Below, one piece after another: positions 48,497-59,713 of a DNA stretch of 64,000 bases. Numbering within the stretch: the stretch's first letter is position 1; every line of letters begins with the position of its first letter. The stretch is from NCBI GenBank assembly GCA_030144725.1, contig JASKMD010000008.1, positions 13,170,160 to 13,234,159 on the forward strand, written 5' to 3'. The position numbers and the translations under genes are program-made. A model generated the notes under the pieces. That model saw only the letters and a list, made by a program, of their open reading frames with translations, was not told where the DNA came from and did not search any database. Origin of the DNA: Haematococcus lacustris (lineage: Eukaryota; Chlorophyta; Chlorophyceae; Chlamydomonadales; Haematococcaceae).

Positions 48497-50944
48497 TAGA
48501 ACACTCGTGACAGCCTCTCAAGGGTTTTGGTTATACCCACATGACCAGCATAGGCAGCATCATGCATTTCATGCAGAATGTACTCACGCAGTTCAGGGTC
48601 ATTGGGAACCATCACTGTGCCCTTGCCAGTGCGCCGCCACAGGCCATGGTCGTCCATGTACATGCCAGACAAGTCAGCTTCAGCAGTAAACGCAGGGTCA
48701 AGCCGGTAACCATGGACCAGGTGATCAGCCAGTTCCAATGGGTGGGCAGGAGCTGCAGGATAGTGCACTGAGGTGTCAGCAGCAGATGGGGCCTCAAGCT
48801 CAGGGAGCCTACTATGGTGAGCAGCAACAGGGTTATCAGACACTGTGGGCCGGGGGGCCAAAGCATCAACGGCAGTGGGGGCATTTGAGGGAGTACCCAC
48901 AGGTGGAACCTGAGGCAGAGCCTGCGCCACACGCACTTCCCCCCTCTCCAAAGACTGTTTAGCTTGCCGCCGGGTGGTAACAACACACACCATGGCACAG
49001 TCCTGGGGTCCAGCAGGTATCCGGGACAGTGGGTCAGCATGATTAGCATCACCTGGCAGGTACTGCAGGTCAAATGTAAACCGTGACAGAAACTCCATCC
49101 ACCTAGCCTGACGTCTAGACAGCACCTTCTGGGTGGGCAAAGCAGTCAAAGGCTTATGATCGGTGAAGAGTGTGAATCATACACCCTCAAGGTAACACCT
49201 CCACTCCTTGCATGCAGTGATGAGGGCAAGAAGCTCTTGCTCACCAGTGGTATAGTTACGCTCAGCAGAAGACAGCTTCTTGCTGAGGTATGCAAGGGGG
49301 TAGCCATCTTGCATCAGGACTGCTCCTACTCCTTGGAGTGAGGCATCACAGTAGACCTGGAAGGGCTGGGTGTGATCAGGTAGACGTAGCATGGGGACCT
49401 GGGCAACAGCAGCTTTGAGGGAAGCAAAGGCTTTCAGCTCATCAGCAGGCCAATTGTGCCACAGAAATGAGTCACCAGCTTTGCCACACAGATCTGTGAG
49501 AGGTGCAGCTAGGACACTGAAATTATGCACAAATTTCCGCACAAAATTAGCAACACCTAGGAATGACTGGAGCTGTTGCAGGGATTGAGGCACAGGCCAG
49601 GAAGAAATGCTCTTGATTTTCTCAGGGTCCACAGCAATAGCACCAGCAAAGATGACATGGCCAAGGAATTTCAGCGTGGAACGCATGAATTCACATTTGG
49701 ACTGCTTGGCAAAGAGCTTGTTGAGCCTCAGGAGGTCAAAGACCTTTCTGAGATGCTTCAAATGCTCGTCCACAGATTTGGACATGACCAAGATGTCATC
49801 CAGGTACACCAGGGCACACTGGTTCAGGACTGGTGCAAAGGCATCATTCATGACACGCTGGAATGTAGCAGGTGCATTGCAGAGCCCAAATGACAGTACC
49901 TTGAACTGGTAGTGGCCGTCAGGGGTCCTGAAGGCCGTTTTGGGCACATCTTCAGGGGTGATCCTGATCTGGTTGTAACCTGCTTGAAGGTCTAGGGAAG
50001 AAAACACAGTGCAGCCTGACAACTTATCAAACAAGTCATCAATCCTGGGCAGTGGATACTGATCCCTGATGGTGATCTTGTTGAGCTGACGGTAATCAAG
50101 GCACATGCGTAACTCACCAGACTTCTTCTTGACAAACAGGATAGGAGCAGCAAAAGGACTGGAGCTTGGTTCTATCATGCCCTTGGCAAGTAGGTCCTGC
50201 ACCTGCTTCTTCAGCTCAGCATGCTCATCCTGACTCATGCGGTAATGAGGTACCACAGAGGGTCGTGCATCAGGCACAAGGGGGATGGCATGGCCCACAG
50301 GACGCTCAGGTGGCAGAGATGTGATGGGTGCAAACACATCAGCATACTCATCCAGCAAAGCATTGAGTGCCTGGGACACACCTGGAGGTAGGTCAGGTTC
50401 AGCTGGAGCTGGATCAGGGGTACTTGAGTTGTCCACAGTGATCAGGGCCAGGACACCTGTGCCTCCTTTTCGTAACCACCTGGCAGCAACTTTTGCAGAA
50501 GCCAGAGGGGGTTTTGCACGTAGAGCATTGACCAGGAAAGAGGCAGGGTTGCTTACAGCAGACTGCCCTGGCCCAAGCACACCAGCAGAAGGACATGGCA
50601 GCACTACTGGCTCACCCTTGTCACATGCTAGACTGAGTGTCTTGTCCTGGTATGACATCACGGCCTCATGCTCATTCAACCAGTCATTCCCCAGCAGCAC
50701 ATCAAAGTCTGGCAAGAGGGAAGGCATGACATTGAGTTGGCAGGGTACAGTAACACCTGGCAATCTCAGCTCAGCCTTGACAAACTGGGAACAGCTCAAC
50801 ACAGTGTTGTTAGCAGCATGCCACTCTTGCATGTGCTTCAACATGTGGACAGGTACAGCATGTGCAGCAACAAATGATGCACTGACAAAGCTGTGGGTAG
50901 CACCAGTGTCACACAGGACACGTGCAGGGTGCTCATTCAGGTGA
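48497..50944 (-). pseudogene. Gypsy-1 pol, 5' half (protease, RT, RNase H, integrase start)
   Basis: On the minus strand the frame shows the protease (CDTGATHSFVS, VLLGNDWL), then RT motifs LRMCLDYRQLNK, DQYPLPRIDDLFD, SSLDLQAGYNQI, SFGLCNAPATFQ and VYLDDILVMS, and RNase H (VYCDASLQG, FTDHKPL). It reaches the integrase zinc finger (HEMHDAAYAGHVG, LERLSRVFY), where homology stops abruptly at about 48497. One in-frame TGA (49177-49179) breaks RNase H after CYLEGV. The integrase core needed to join this half to the chromodomain half at 14757 is absent from both pieces, about 600 bp by comparison with Gypsy-2. Confidence 0.93.
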
Positions 50945-51535
50945 CCAGCAAAGGCACATGAGCAGGTTCACACACAAGGCATGCCTCAGTGTATTCAGCC
51001 CATGTGTAACATGACATGTGGTGTGACATGACATGCAGTCCACCATGTCAGCAACACAAACTACAATGGCAGCAGCAGCCATTGACAGGAGGGGAACCCT
51101 CACTATCATATGAGCTCATGGTATGACAATCAGGAGATGTGAGAGGGTACCTGGCCAACTGCGAAACCCCATGTTGTGCCTGGGCCACATGGTGCATAAT
51201 AGCAACCGGGCACCGTCAGGCAGGATGCACACCAGAGCCAGCAGCAGCCACAAGGGCCTTGTGGTTGGTGATGGCTGCACGAATGGCATCATCCACAGTG
51301 GGGGCCACAAGGGCATGCAGGTCCTTGGCAGCAGGACCACGTTAGACCACACAAACCAACATGACATCTGTCATGCAGTCCCAGCCAAGCAGGTATGAGG
51401 GCAGAGCAAGGACAGGGTCAAGGCCATGTGCAACACAATGTGCTACTGGGTCCTCCGGACAGTGCACGGCGGCCAGAGGCCGAACTGGCAGAAGTCCACC
51501 GCTCAGTCACGGGCAACCCGCGACATGAGTTGGAG

Positions 51536-52096
51536 TCATGACCAGCAGTGACAGTGGCAACAGCAGGCAGGGGTGCAGCAGCGGGGTGAACACCGGCATA
51601 CCTTTCCCGGAGCAAGCGTGCGAGGGTTCGAAGTGCCCGCAGATATCGAGGCAACATCGCTCTGCACATCAAGCTTTTGCAGAGCGGCATACAAGTGTTG
51701 CAATGCACGCAATGCGTCCGACAGAGGCTTGGCAAGCAATGTCGAGACATGTGCGACAGCGACAGGCCTCCTAGCTGGTCTAGGGCTGACTGGGAGCGAA
51801 GCAACACCAGCAGCACGCTTAGCCGCAGGAGGACTCACCCTTGTACCGGCCGCGACCATTTGGGGTCGAATGACTGTCGAACTGGACCAATCCAATATCG
51901 ACCAGCATATCTTTTCCATCGACCTGCAAAGCTCCTGCGAATGCAAAACTCCTGCAATTACCTCGCCCGGTTCCGGTGCCGCACCATATGCGGGACCCGT
52001 CTCCGCTGTAGCTACAACAGCTGCAGCTGGAGGAAGAACGCCAGAGGCGCCATTGGTCTTATTCGCCGAAGCGACATTTTGGGTAGTTGAAGTCAT
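51536..52096 (-). pseudogene. Gypsy-1 gag, N-terminal part
   Basis: An Ala/Pro-rich frame starts at the ATG 45 bp inside the LTR (MTSTTQNVASANKTNGASGV) with an ARRPVAVAHVSTLLAKPLSD helical piece. It ends in a Cys-rich out-of-frame tail, and the sequence down to the protease at 50944 is only readable in mixed frames, so gag is frameshifted. No major homology region is recognised. Confidence 0.6.
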
Positions 52097-52126
52097 ATTG
52101 ACTGGACCGCGAGCTTAAATGCTCGG

Positions 52127-52440
52127 GGTCGGAAACCAGCTGTAACGTGCGGGGACGCAACGTCAGATGACCTTTTGACACAAGCTCGAAGGCCGGTCCA
52201 GTCGAGGCGGAGACTTCCGACTAGGGTGTTGGGTTACAGTGGTGTATTGCGAGAATGGCTAGAGCTTAGAACGGGGCTCCCTGGGATCGAACCAGTTGTA
52301 CTCACGAACGCAATGTTGCTAGTCTTTAACCTGCCAAATCTCACTCTACACGTGTAACCCGCGTCCCGCGACGGCTCGCATTCACGAGACAGCCCAGACG
52401 ACGCGAAGCGGCAATCTCTTCCAGAGGTGCGCACTTTACA
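52127..52440 (-). mobile_element. Gypsy-1 5' LTR (300 bp) and primer-binding site
   Basis: The LTR spans 52440 down to 52141 with TGTAAAGTG...ACGTTACA ends. Two bases inward comes TGGTTTCCGACC (52138-52127), the same 12-nt site used by Gypsy-2. The outer flank is CTTGG (52441-52445). By eye it differs from the 3' LTR at one base in 300. Confidence 0.95.
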
Positions 52441-53599
52441 CTTGGCCTGCGAGGGACGGGCTAAAGTCAACATTGCCCCCCTCCGCGGTATCCTTGCACA
52501 GTGACTCCTTGCACCCTGACGGTAGTGCACGTGCATACAATAACGCCGCAGCGACGAGCGAGGTAGAGCGGCCACTAGTCGGGCGGTCGGGGTGCCGTGA
52601 TGGGGTGCCGGCATGCAAATATGCAGTGCTGTTTTTGAGATCGATTTGCTGCTTGTTGCTGCTGCGCATCCGTCTAGTTTCTGCGCCCTAGCGTTGACGT
52701 ATACTCATAGCTCCCACGGGAAGCTATTGCAGTGCAATACATCTGCCCTGCACGGGTTGGGAGGCTAATGAAATTCCAGTGAGTTAAAACCTGATTTCTA
52801 GGCGGGAAGTGCATCAAACGCCGTGTTGACCTCATGTTCAGATGCAAGCGGTGTGCCCCGAGAACTTCTGCAACTTTTGGTAGCGTATCCTTTAGGTTAG
52901 CACCCATAGATACACTTAGACATACCTACCATGCTCATGTCTAAATTACCCCATCGTCTCGCGCTCACCAGGCTGCGAAAGTACTAGAGGTCGTTCTGAT
53001 TCGTCCAAGCTACCACCAGCGTCCATCAGCGGCGCAAAGGATGCAGACTGGCGGCCATTGATAGCGATGGCACCCCGCACTAAGCGTAGTAAGAATAGGA
53101 AGGATCGGAAAGCATAGGACAGCAAAGGGAAGCATAGGGAAGCATAAGAAAGCATAGGAATTTCTCGTCGTTCATCAGCCCTCTCAATAATGTCGTCGAA
53201 GGAGAGACCAGAAAAAAACAATTCCTTCGGACATGCTGCCTGCAGCTCGTAGTATATGCTTTGATGTGGTTGAGGAGTGGGGCCGTTGCAAAGCTTAGGC
53301 ATGTTGCGAGCGAGCTGCGGCAGCCCGATGCGAGATGCGAGCCACTCGGTTAACCGACGTAACCGCCGGCCCTCGCGCTAACGCTGTTGTGTACCGTACC
53401 TACCAGCACCCGCTTACAAAAGAGCGCCGCATCCATCTACAGTAACCTTGCCACCTGGACACTTGGCAAGGGTTGGTGGGCGTCCAGGCCGTGCAGGCCC
53501 TTTGATGCAGTAGGCATATCGGGAAGGCTCGCTGATCACGGCTGTGTAAGCGCGGCATCAAATGGCTCACGGTACATTTTGCCAAACAGACCTTGTGGG
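52441..53599 (+). mobile_element. T1 deletion derivative, right portion
   Basis: 52441-53097 matches 35169-35828 of intact T1 with few changes, up to 11 codons into the T1 gene. A short GGAAGCATAGGAAAGCATAGG-like filler follows, then 53200-53599 matches the T1 right end (38770-39150). The internal 2.9 kb is deleted, giving a non-autonomous element. The terminal ACCTG was displaced to 58283-58287 by the T2 insertion. Confidence 0.9.
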
Positions 53600-54261
53600 C
53601 AGTTAAGTCGCCCGGTCACACATGGCCGGAATTGAGCCACAAATGTGTCCCGAAAAACGTCGACAACTGGCCTGTAAGCCCATCCCTGCGCAGCGTGGTC
53701 CTGGCCGACGCCCTGTCAGCGGTAACAGCTGAGGAACAGCGCCCACGGCTGGCAGCGTTGGTCAACCCAGGCGAGGCCAGGTGGGGCAGCTCACACCACA
53801 CCCATAACTCCGCCACAGCGTAGCGCAACGCAGCAGCGTAGAGCAACGCACAGAGTATGCTCATAGCATCATTGCTCGCGAGCAGGCGGTTGGTGTGCGC
53901 TTGCTGCAGGGGGCGATGTCCTGGCTAGCTGGCTTAAACTTAAGGGGCAAGACGACGAATGTATCAGCCCCTTTGCGGCCCTGCTATGCCCCTGTAGAGT
54001 TGGGCAGGAGCGACCAGGCCAGTCACCACCACGACGAAGAAAGCTTGCCAGGCCCCAGCATAACCAGGAGCAAGAGGATGGGCAGTTGGAGGAGTACGAG
54101 CAGCAGCACCAACAGCAGCAACAGCAGGGAGAGCAGCAACAGAAGGGGGACACCCCGTGGGCACGGCGAAAGACAGTAGCGGATGAGCATTGGAGGTTGG
54201 TCAATCCCTGCATGCGCCTGGGCGTGGAAGTCTGAGTGCGCTAGGTAAGTAGGATGTGGAT

Positions 54262-54290
54262 GGGTTAGGGTTAGGGTAACCCTAACCCTA
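54262..54290. repeat. Head-to-head telomere-like palindrome in T2
   Basis: GGGTTAGGGTTAGGGT followed directly by AACCCTAACCCTA, two to three TTAGGG units in each direction meeting at the centre. Confidence 0.95.
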
Positions 54291-54599
54291 CACATCATGC
54301 TTGCACATAGGGAGCCATCTGTAGCTGTCTTCGGGAATGGCTACAGCCAGGCTGACGTAAGCAACGCACACACTTGCACACTCACAAATACCCACACACC
54401 CTTCCCCAAGACCCCCACATACACCAACAAAAAGATGCCATGTCATGCTCACACGCATGCACCTACACGCGCAATGCTCACAGTGTAGTGCATTGCCCTG
54501 TGCGTAAATGCAGGCTTGGGAGTGTTTGAACACGACTGGAGTGCAACTGAACCTTCATGCTGCCAATGCCCTTTCGCCAAGGGCCCCAAGCAGCCCAGG

Positions 54600-55170
54600 T
54601 ATGAAGGCCTGCCGCACTTGCCTGCCCACCCACCCTCCACCTGCCTGCTTACTGGCCTGCCAGCCTGCCAGCTCACCTACATATTCACCAGACAGCCTGC
54701 TCATGTGCCTGCCCAACACCCTCCACCTGCCTGCCCACATGCCCACAGCCCACTTGTCATATGCTTGACAGCCTACCTGCCTGCCTGCCTGCCTACATGC
54801 CTGACAGCCCACCTGCTTGCCTGCCTACATGCCTGACAGCCTGCCAGCTTGCCTAGATGCTTGACAGCCTGCCTGCCTACCTGCTAGACAGCCCACCTGC
54901 CGAAAACCCACATGCCTGACAGCCTGCCTGCCTGCCTACATGCCCGACAGCCTGCCTGCCTGCCTGCCTGCCTAGATGCCTGACAGCCTGCCTGCCTGCC
55001 TACATGCCTGACAGCCCTGCCCCACTCACTCCCAGCCCTGCCACACCCCCTCCCAGCCCTGCCACACCCCATCAAAGCCCTGCCCCACCCCCTCCCTGCC
55101 TTGCGTTGCCCCCCCTTGCTCTGCCCTGCCCAACCCAGCCTTGCCCTGCCTTGCCCTGCCCTGCCTGTAG
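54600..55170. repeat. CCTGCCTGCC / ACATGCCTGACAG low-complexity tract in T2
   Basis: Imperfect GCCTGCCTGCCTACATGCCTGACA units are followed by CCCTGCC-rich sequence. Noncoding in appearance. Confidence 0.85.
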
Positions 55171-55772
55171 GTGTGTGGCAGTGCAGGCTACAGGTGTGCT
55201 GCAGTGCATGAGCAGCAGCAGCGGGCTGTAGTGCATGTGCTGCAGTGCATGAACAGCTGCAACAGCAGGCTGTAGTGCATGAGCAGCAGTGCATGGGCAG
55301 CAGCAGCAGCAGGCTGTAGGTGTGTAGCAGTGCAAGTTGCAGGTAGCAGCAGGCTGTAGGTGTGCTTCAGTGCATGAGCAGCAGCACCACCACCAGGCTA
55401 AAGTGCATGTGCTGCAGTGCATGAGCAGCCGCAGCAGCAACAGGCTGTAATGAATGACCAGCAGTGCAAGGACAGTAATGTGCAGTGTGTGTCTGGTTGC
55501 ATGCAAGCTCATTTCAAGGCATAGATCTGGCATGGTCTGCGGTGGTCTTGGTAGCTCCATGCAAATAAAGGCTTGCAATTTGCGTTTGTTTAACCATGCC
55601 ATTGCTTGTGTAGTCGCATGTGGACACCACATTGGTTGTGTAAGACAATTCCCCCGGTGATGGGCAATTGCAACTCGAATATCAAGGTCATCAATAGACC
55701 TAGCGTACTTGACCGTGCCAGTTGCAGCGTCAATGTAATACAACGTGGTGCCATATGGTTGGATTTGGTGCG

Positions 55773-56300
55773 GATCACTGCCAGGCCTGCACTTGCTAAG
55801 CATGACCGTGCTGCATACATGCAAAGGGGGTATGTAGCAAGTGGCTACCACGTTTGCAGCATTAGCGCATCACCATGTGGTGGTGTTGTCCAGGCAAAAG
55901 GCATGTGGCGCACCACACCCTAGCATGTGGCTGGATCTGGCGAGCATCCACTATAGGTACCATCCGTGGTCCAGCTAGCTATGACACATTGGGTGTGGAT
56001 CACTGCCAGGCTTGCACTTGCTAAGCATGACCGTGGTGCATACATGCAAAGGGGGTATGTAGCAGGTGGCTACCACGTTTGCAGCATTAGCGCATCACCG
56101 CGTGGTGGTGTTGTCCATACAAGGGGCATGTGGCGCATCACACCCTAGCATGTGGCTGGATCTGGTGAGCATCCAATATAAGTACTACTCGTGGTCCAGG
56201 TAGCTGTGCATACATGCAGAGGGGGTGTGTAGCAAGTGGCTACCGGGTTTGCGGCCTTAGCGCATCACCGTGTGGTGGTGTTGTCCAGACAAGGGGCGTA
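55773..56300. repeat. Tandem repeat of about 224 bp, 2.4 copies
   Basis: The block GATCACTGCCAGGC...GTTGTCC...CATGTGGCTGGATCTGG starts at 55773 and again near 55997, with a partial third copy from 56205. Copies differ at several positions. Confidence 0.85.
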
Positions 56301-56454
56301 GGTATCATTTGAGAAGAGGAGACACGGCTAATGACCATCACCGTTTTCTTCATTACATTTTGACCATTCACAGCTTACAAATCACGTTGTGTGGCATGGA
56401 ACTGAACGGAAGCTCAGGACAACCTTTTGAAAGCTTTTGTACCATGCAACATTC

Positions 56455-57240
56455 TTCCTGCACTGCCACACACCTACAGCCTGCTGCTGCTGTCCATGCA
56501 CTGCTCATGCACTACTGCCACACACCTACAGCCTGCTGTTCCTGTCCATGCACTGCTCATGCACTACAGCCTGCTGCTCTTGTTGCTGCTCATGCACCGC
56601 AACAAACCTACAACCTGCTGCTGCTGCTGCTCATGCACTGCAGCCTGCTGCTGCTCATGCACTGCAGCACACCTGCAGCCTGCCGCTACCTGCAGCCTGC
56701 ACTGCCACACACCTGCAGCCTGCTGCTGCTGCCCATCCACTGCTGCTGCTGTCCTTGCACTGCTGCTCATGCACTACAGCCTGCTGCTGCTGCTCATGCA
56801 CTACAACACATGCACTGCTGGCTGCTGCTGCTCATGCACTGTAGCACACCTGCAGCCTGCTGCTACCTGCACTGCTACACACCTACAGGCAGGGCAGGGC
56901 TGGGCTGGGCAGGGCAGGGCTGGGACTGGGATGGGGCAGGGCTGGGATGGGGTGGGGCAGGGCTGGGAGGGGGTGGGGAGGGGCAACGCAACTGATGCCA
57001 CTGTTGCCACCACTGCCGCTGTCGACGCCTGTTGATGTCGCTGTCGCCTCTGCCACTGCTGCCGCCATTGTCCTGGTTGCCTACCTCTGGTGTGCTGTCC
57101 GCTTGCCCCTGTCCCTGCCTGGCCATTCTGTGCTTGCCATCGTTGTTACTGTCTACTCCAGTTGTGCTGCCGCCACTGCTGCCACCATTGCTGCTGCTGC
57201 TGCTAGCACTGCCTCCCCCACTGCTGCCGCCATCACATCA
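56455..57240. repeat. CTGCTGCTCATGCACTGCAGC and GCTGCCGCC low-complexity region in T2
   Basis: CTGCTG-rich units with CATGCACTGC and CACACCTACAGC phrases, then GGGCTGGGATGGGG runs. The units mirror a CAGCAG/GTGCATGAGCAGCAG tract at 55200-55440 in opposite orientation. Confidence 0.8.
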
Positions 57241-58282
57241 TGCACTCTGGGCGGGCACCTGCATAAGCATCATTAGGCACAAGCATGAACACATCCTTCC
57301 CTGTCGATAGGCAAAGCATGCCTTCCTCTGATGGTCTATCCCTGCTGTGTTTGCCACTGCTGCTCTGAGTGTACACTGTTGTCCTGCCTGGCTGCCGCTG
57401 CCCCTCCACCGCCTGCTTACCCAAGCTGCATGCAACCCTGTTGCGCTTACCGCATGCCCCTGCTGCACTGCTCGCCTGCCTCTGCCCCTCTACTACCCAC
57501 ATACCCATGATGTGCATGCGCCTGTCCCCGCTGCTCTGCCTCTGTACTCCTGCAATGCTGCCTGCATATCCCAGCTGCGCTTCAAACCTGCCCCTGTCCC
57601 ATGTGGCCCAGCTGTGCTTACCGCATGCTCCTGCTGTGATGCCAACATGCCCTTGCCTCTCAACATGTCTGCTCATGGGCAGTACGCTTCTGTGTGGCCA
57701 TACCTGTGGACGAGCACCACAACCATCACGATGCCACACATATGAGTGAAGCAATGCAACGCATAGCTGTGCATTGGGCACCTGAGCAGGTGAGGTGCAA
57801 CAACAGCAGCAAGCAACAGCATGTGCGGGTATACTAGCAACTGAGGGCACAAAGCTCACCGGGTTGGAACGACCGTTTCTTATTGCGCGAGCTGCGTTGG
57901 CCGCTGAGACCGCAGTCCATCCTCAACATCCGCAGCAGCTGCTACGGACGTAGCGTTGGCCCAGCAGCTGCTTTGCCCGCCTGCTGCGCCTTGCCTGGTG
58001 CTGATAGGAGCTGCCGGTGCTGAGGCTACTGGAGAGGATTACCGTGGGCATTCTTCACCCTGCTGCGTCTTGTCCGATGCCGATGAGCGAGTGGGCTGCG
58101 GTTGGACGGTTGGAAGCTTCCCTGTGGGGGCTGCTGCGTTGCGCTACGCTGTGCGTTGCTCCACGCTGTGCGCTGCGCTGCGCTGAGAGAGATGGGCTTA
58201 CAGGCCAGTTGTCGACGTTTTTCGGGACATATTTGTGGCTCAATTCCGGCCATGTGTGACCGGGCGACTTAACTGTTGTGGG

Positions 58283-58287
58283 ACCTG
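58283..58287 (+). mobile_element. Terminal 5 bp (ACCTG) of the split T1 derivative
   Basis: Together with the second TTGTGGG (58276-58282) this restores the T1 terminus TTGTGGGACCTG next to the Gypsy-2 LTR fragment. Confidence 0.8.
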
Positions 58288-58415
58288 AGTCAAAGTCTCC
58301 TATGAGAAATGTGTTAGTGGTGAGGTGTTCTGAGGCTGGGTCCGATTCCCAGGTAGATGGACTACGCCCTGATCTACGATGGATACCTCAGAACACTATA
58401 GCCGCTAACGCAACA
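58288..58415 (+). mobile_element. Gypsy-2 3' LTR, remaining part (LTR positions 55-180)
   Basis: From TCAAAGTCTCC (58290) to CGCAACA (58415) it matches the complete LTR at 20812-20687 base for base by eye. TCAAAGT is present in both LTR pieces, as expected from a target duplication made by T1. CTGTG follows at 58416-58420. Confidence 0.93.
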
Positions 58416-58494
58416 CTGTGACAGGGCTATAGTCGAGAGACGGCATGACAAACATGCACCAATGAAAGCTGATGACAGTTCAAGAGAGCCGACA
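58416..58494 (+). repeat. Fanzor-associated 3' repeat, right flank of Gypsy-2
   Basis: CTGTGACAGGGCTATAGTC ... AATGAAAGCTGATGACAG matches 30237-30300 with scattered changes. It is the continuation of the half-repeat at 20867 once contig 2 is reversed. Confidence 0.8.
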
Positions 58495-58692
58495 AACACT
58501 ACTCAAGGGGTTCTCAAGGGTTTTTAAATGAGCTCCTAAGGTCAGGGCCTCCCAACTCTGATGTTTTGGCATGTAAGACCGTCACATGCGACCGATTGCT
58601 CCGGGAGCAGGCCGATGGCTTTAGCCCCGCGCGGCATGGCTTAAACGCGGACTCTAGTTGTGGAGGAGGCGTGCATGGTGATATCTGCCCAC

Positions 58693-58939
58693 TAGGGCGC
58701 GACCGAAATATGATTTTCCTGAGGAAACGCCGATATGACTAAATATGACTGGAATATGATTTCCACCGTTTGTAGGGCGGTGGAGAGGAGTTGAGACTTA
58801 GCGTGCGGAGAGTAGGCTAGCGGAGACCTCTAGCTATGTATGGATCACTAAGCCACGGCCATATCTGCTAAGGGCGGCCCGCAAGGCAGATGATATGGCC
58901 ATGCTGAAATATGATCAAAAATGATATGGTCGCGCCCTA
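58693..58939. mobile_element. Nested hAT-type MITE (247 bp)
   Basis: Inverted ends TAGGGCGCGACC and a perfect 8-bp target duplication CTGCCCAC (58685-58692 and 58940-58947), the hAT pattern. It is filled with ATATGAT-rich sequence. Confidence 0.88.
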
Positions 58940-59192
58940 CTGCCCACAGAACATAGGCCGGGTTCACGCCTAAGCAGTGCATCATATACATAGTAATTGA
59001 GTTTTACTCAGTTGTAATCGTTAATAGACCTCGTTTTAAGAATCGTTAACTGCAGCGACCTGGTGTATTAACAAAAAGTGCTCCCAACGAACACGTAACA
59101 GCCGGCCAGCACCATCGCAGGTGACAAGAAGCATCACATTGCGCGGCTTCGCCGCGCCAATAGAGCTTCGCCTACGTAAAACTCAATTACAC

Positions 59193-59393
59193 TAGATAAT
59201 GGAGTCGCCTGGGTCGTTTCAGGTGGTTGAAAAAGGCTCGGTCTCGGCCCTGGCGCGGGACAGCTCTCGACCTCAGCCAGCGGCCACGTCGCTACGCTCC
59301 GTGTCCGCTGGCTTCGGTCTCGAGCTGCCCCGCGCCAGGGCCTCGACCTCGCCTTTTTAAACCACCTAAAACGACCCGCGACACCATTATCTA
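59193..59393. repeat. Foldback / long imperfect hairpin (201 bp)
   Basis: The arms TAGATAATGG...GGTCGTTT, GGTGGTTGAAAAAGGC, GGCCCTGGCGCGGG pair with their complements up to CCATTATCTA, leaving a small loop near 59290. No clear target duplication. Confidence 0.82.
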
Positions 59394-59713
59394 CTACGTA
59401 ATGGACGCTCAGGACAGCCGCAGCGTGTAGCCAAGCGAGCACTCTACATACTGATGTGTTTCGTTGATCAATCCGCAAACTGTATGAGAAATAAACCGCG
59501 TGAAACGGACACACCCCCTTTTCAAGGGGGTTGGGAGGCCCTGACCTAAGGGCTGTGACCAGCAACAATGAGCCCAGTCGCCCCTTTTTCCTTTAGGCTG
59601 AATGAAGGTGGGCAGGTCAAAGAGGGGGGGTTGGGGGCAGCCGGGCAGAGGCGGCAGAGGCTTGAAGCCTCAAGCCTCAGCACGCACCTGGACCCAAACC
59701 CATCACTGTGATG

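Larger units (their letters stand above)
53600..58275 (+). mobile_element. T2: 4.7-kb element with ~86-bp inverted termini
   Basis: The left 53600-53686 (CAGTTAAGTCGCCCGGTC, CCCGAAAAACGTCGACAACT, GGCCTGTAAGCCCATC) is the near-perfect reverse complement of 58190-58275. It is flanked by TTGTGGG on both sides (53593-53599 and 58276-58282), and joining the flanks restores the T1 end GACCTTGTGGGACCTG. Subterminal copies of AGCGCAACGCAGCAGCGTAG-like sequence occur near both ends. The inside is low-complexity, with no transposase that I recognise. Fragments such as a Gln-rich frame at 54047-54234 and VFEHDWSATEPSCCQCPF at 54520-54575 may be decayed exons. Confidence 0.85.
58540..59546. mobile_element. 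Harbinger-like noncoding element (1007 bp)
   Basis: Perfect 17-bp inverted ends GGTCAGGGCCTCCCAAC are flanked by TAA on both sides (58537-58539 and 59547-59549), the 3-bp TWA duplication typical of PIF/Harbinger. No transposase inside; it carries nested elements. Confidence 0.78.

Noticed and set aside
47662..48521. Repetitive frames in minisatellites B and C (e.g. SAGASGF units)
   Set aside because: Same reasoning: tandem DNA repeats produce stop-free frames on both strands.
55072..55851. A 259-codon minus-strand frame (IDAATGTVKYARSIDDLD...)
   Set aside because: It starts in the ~224-bp tandem repeat and runs into CTG-rich low complexity; the short non-repetitive middle matches no family I recognise, so I do not call a gene.
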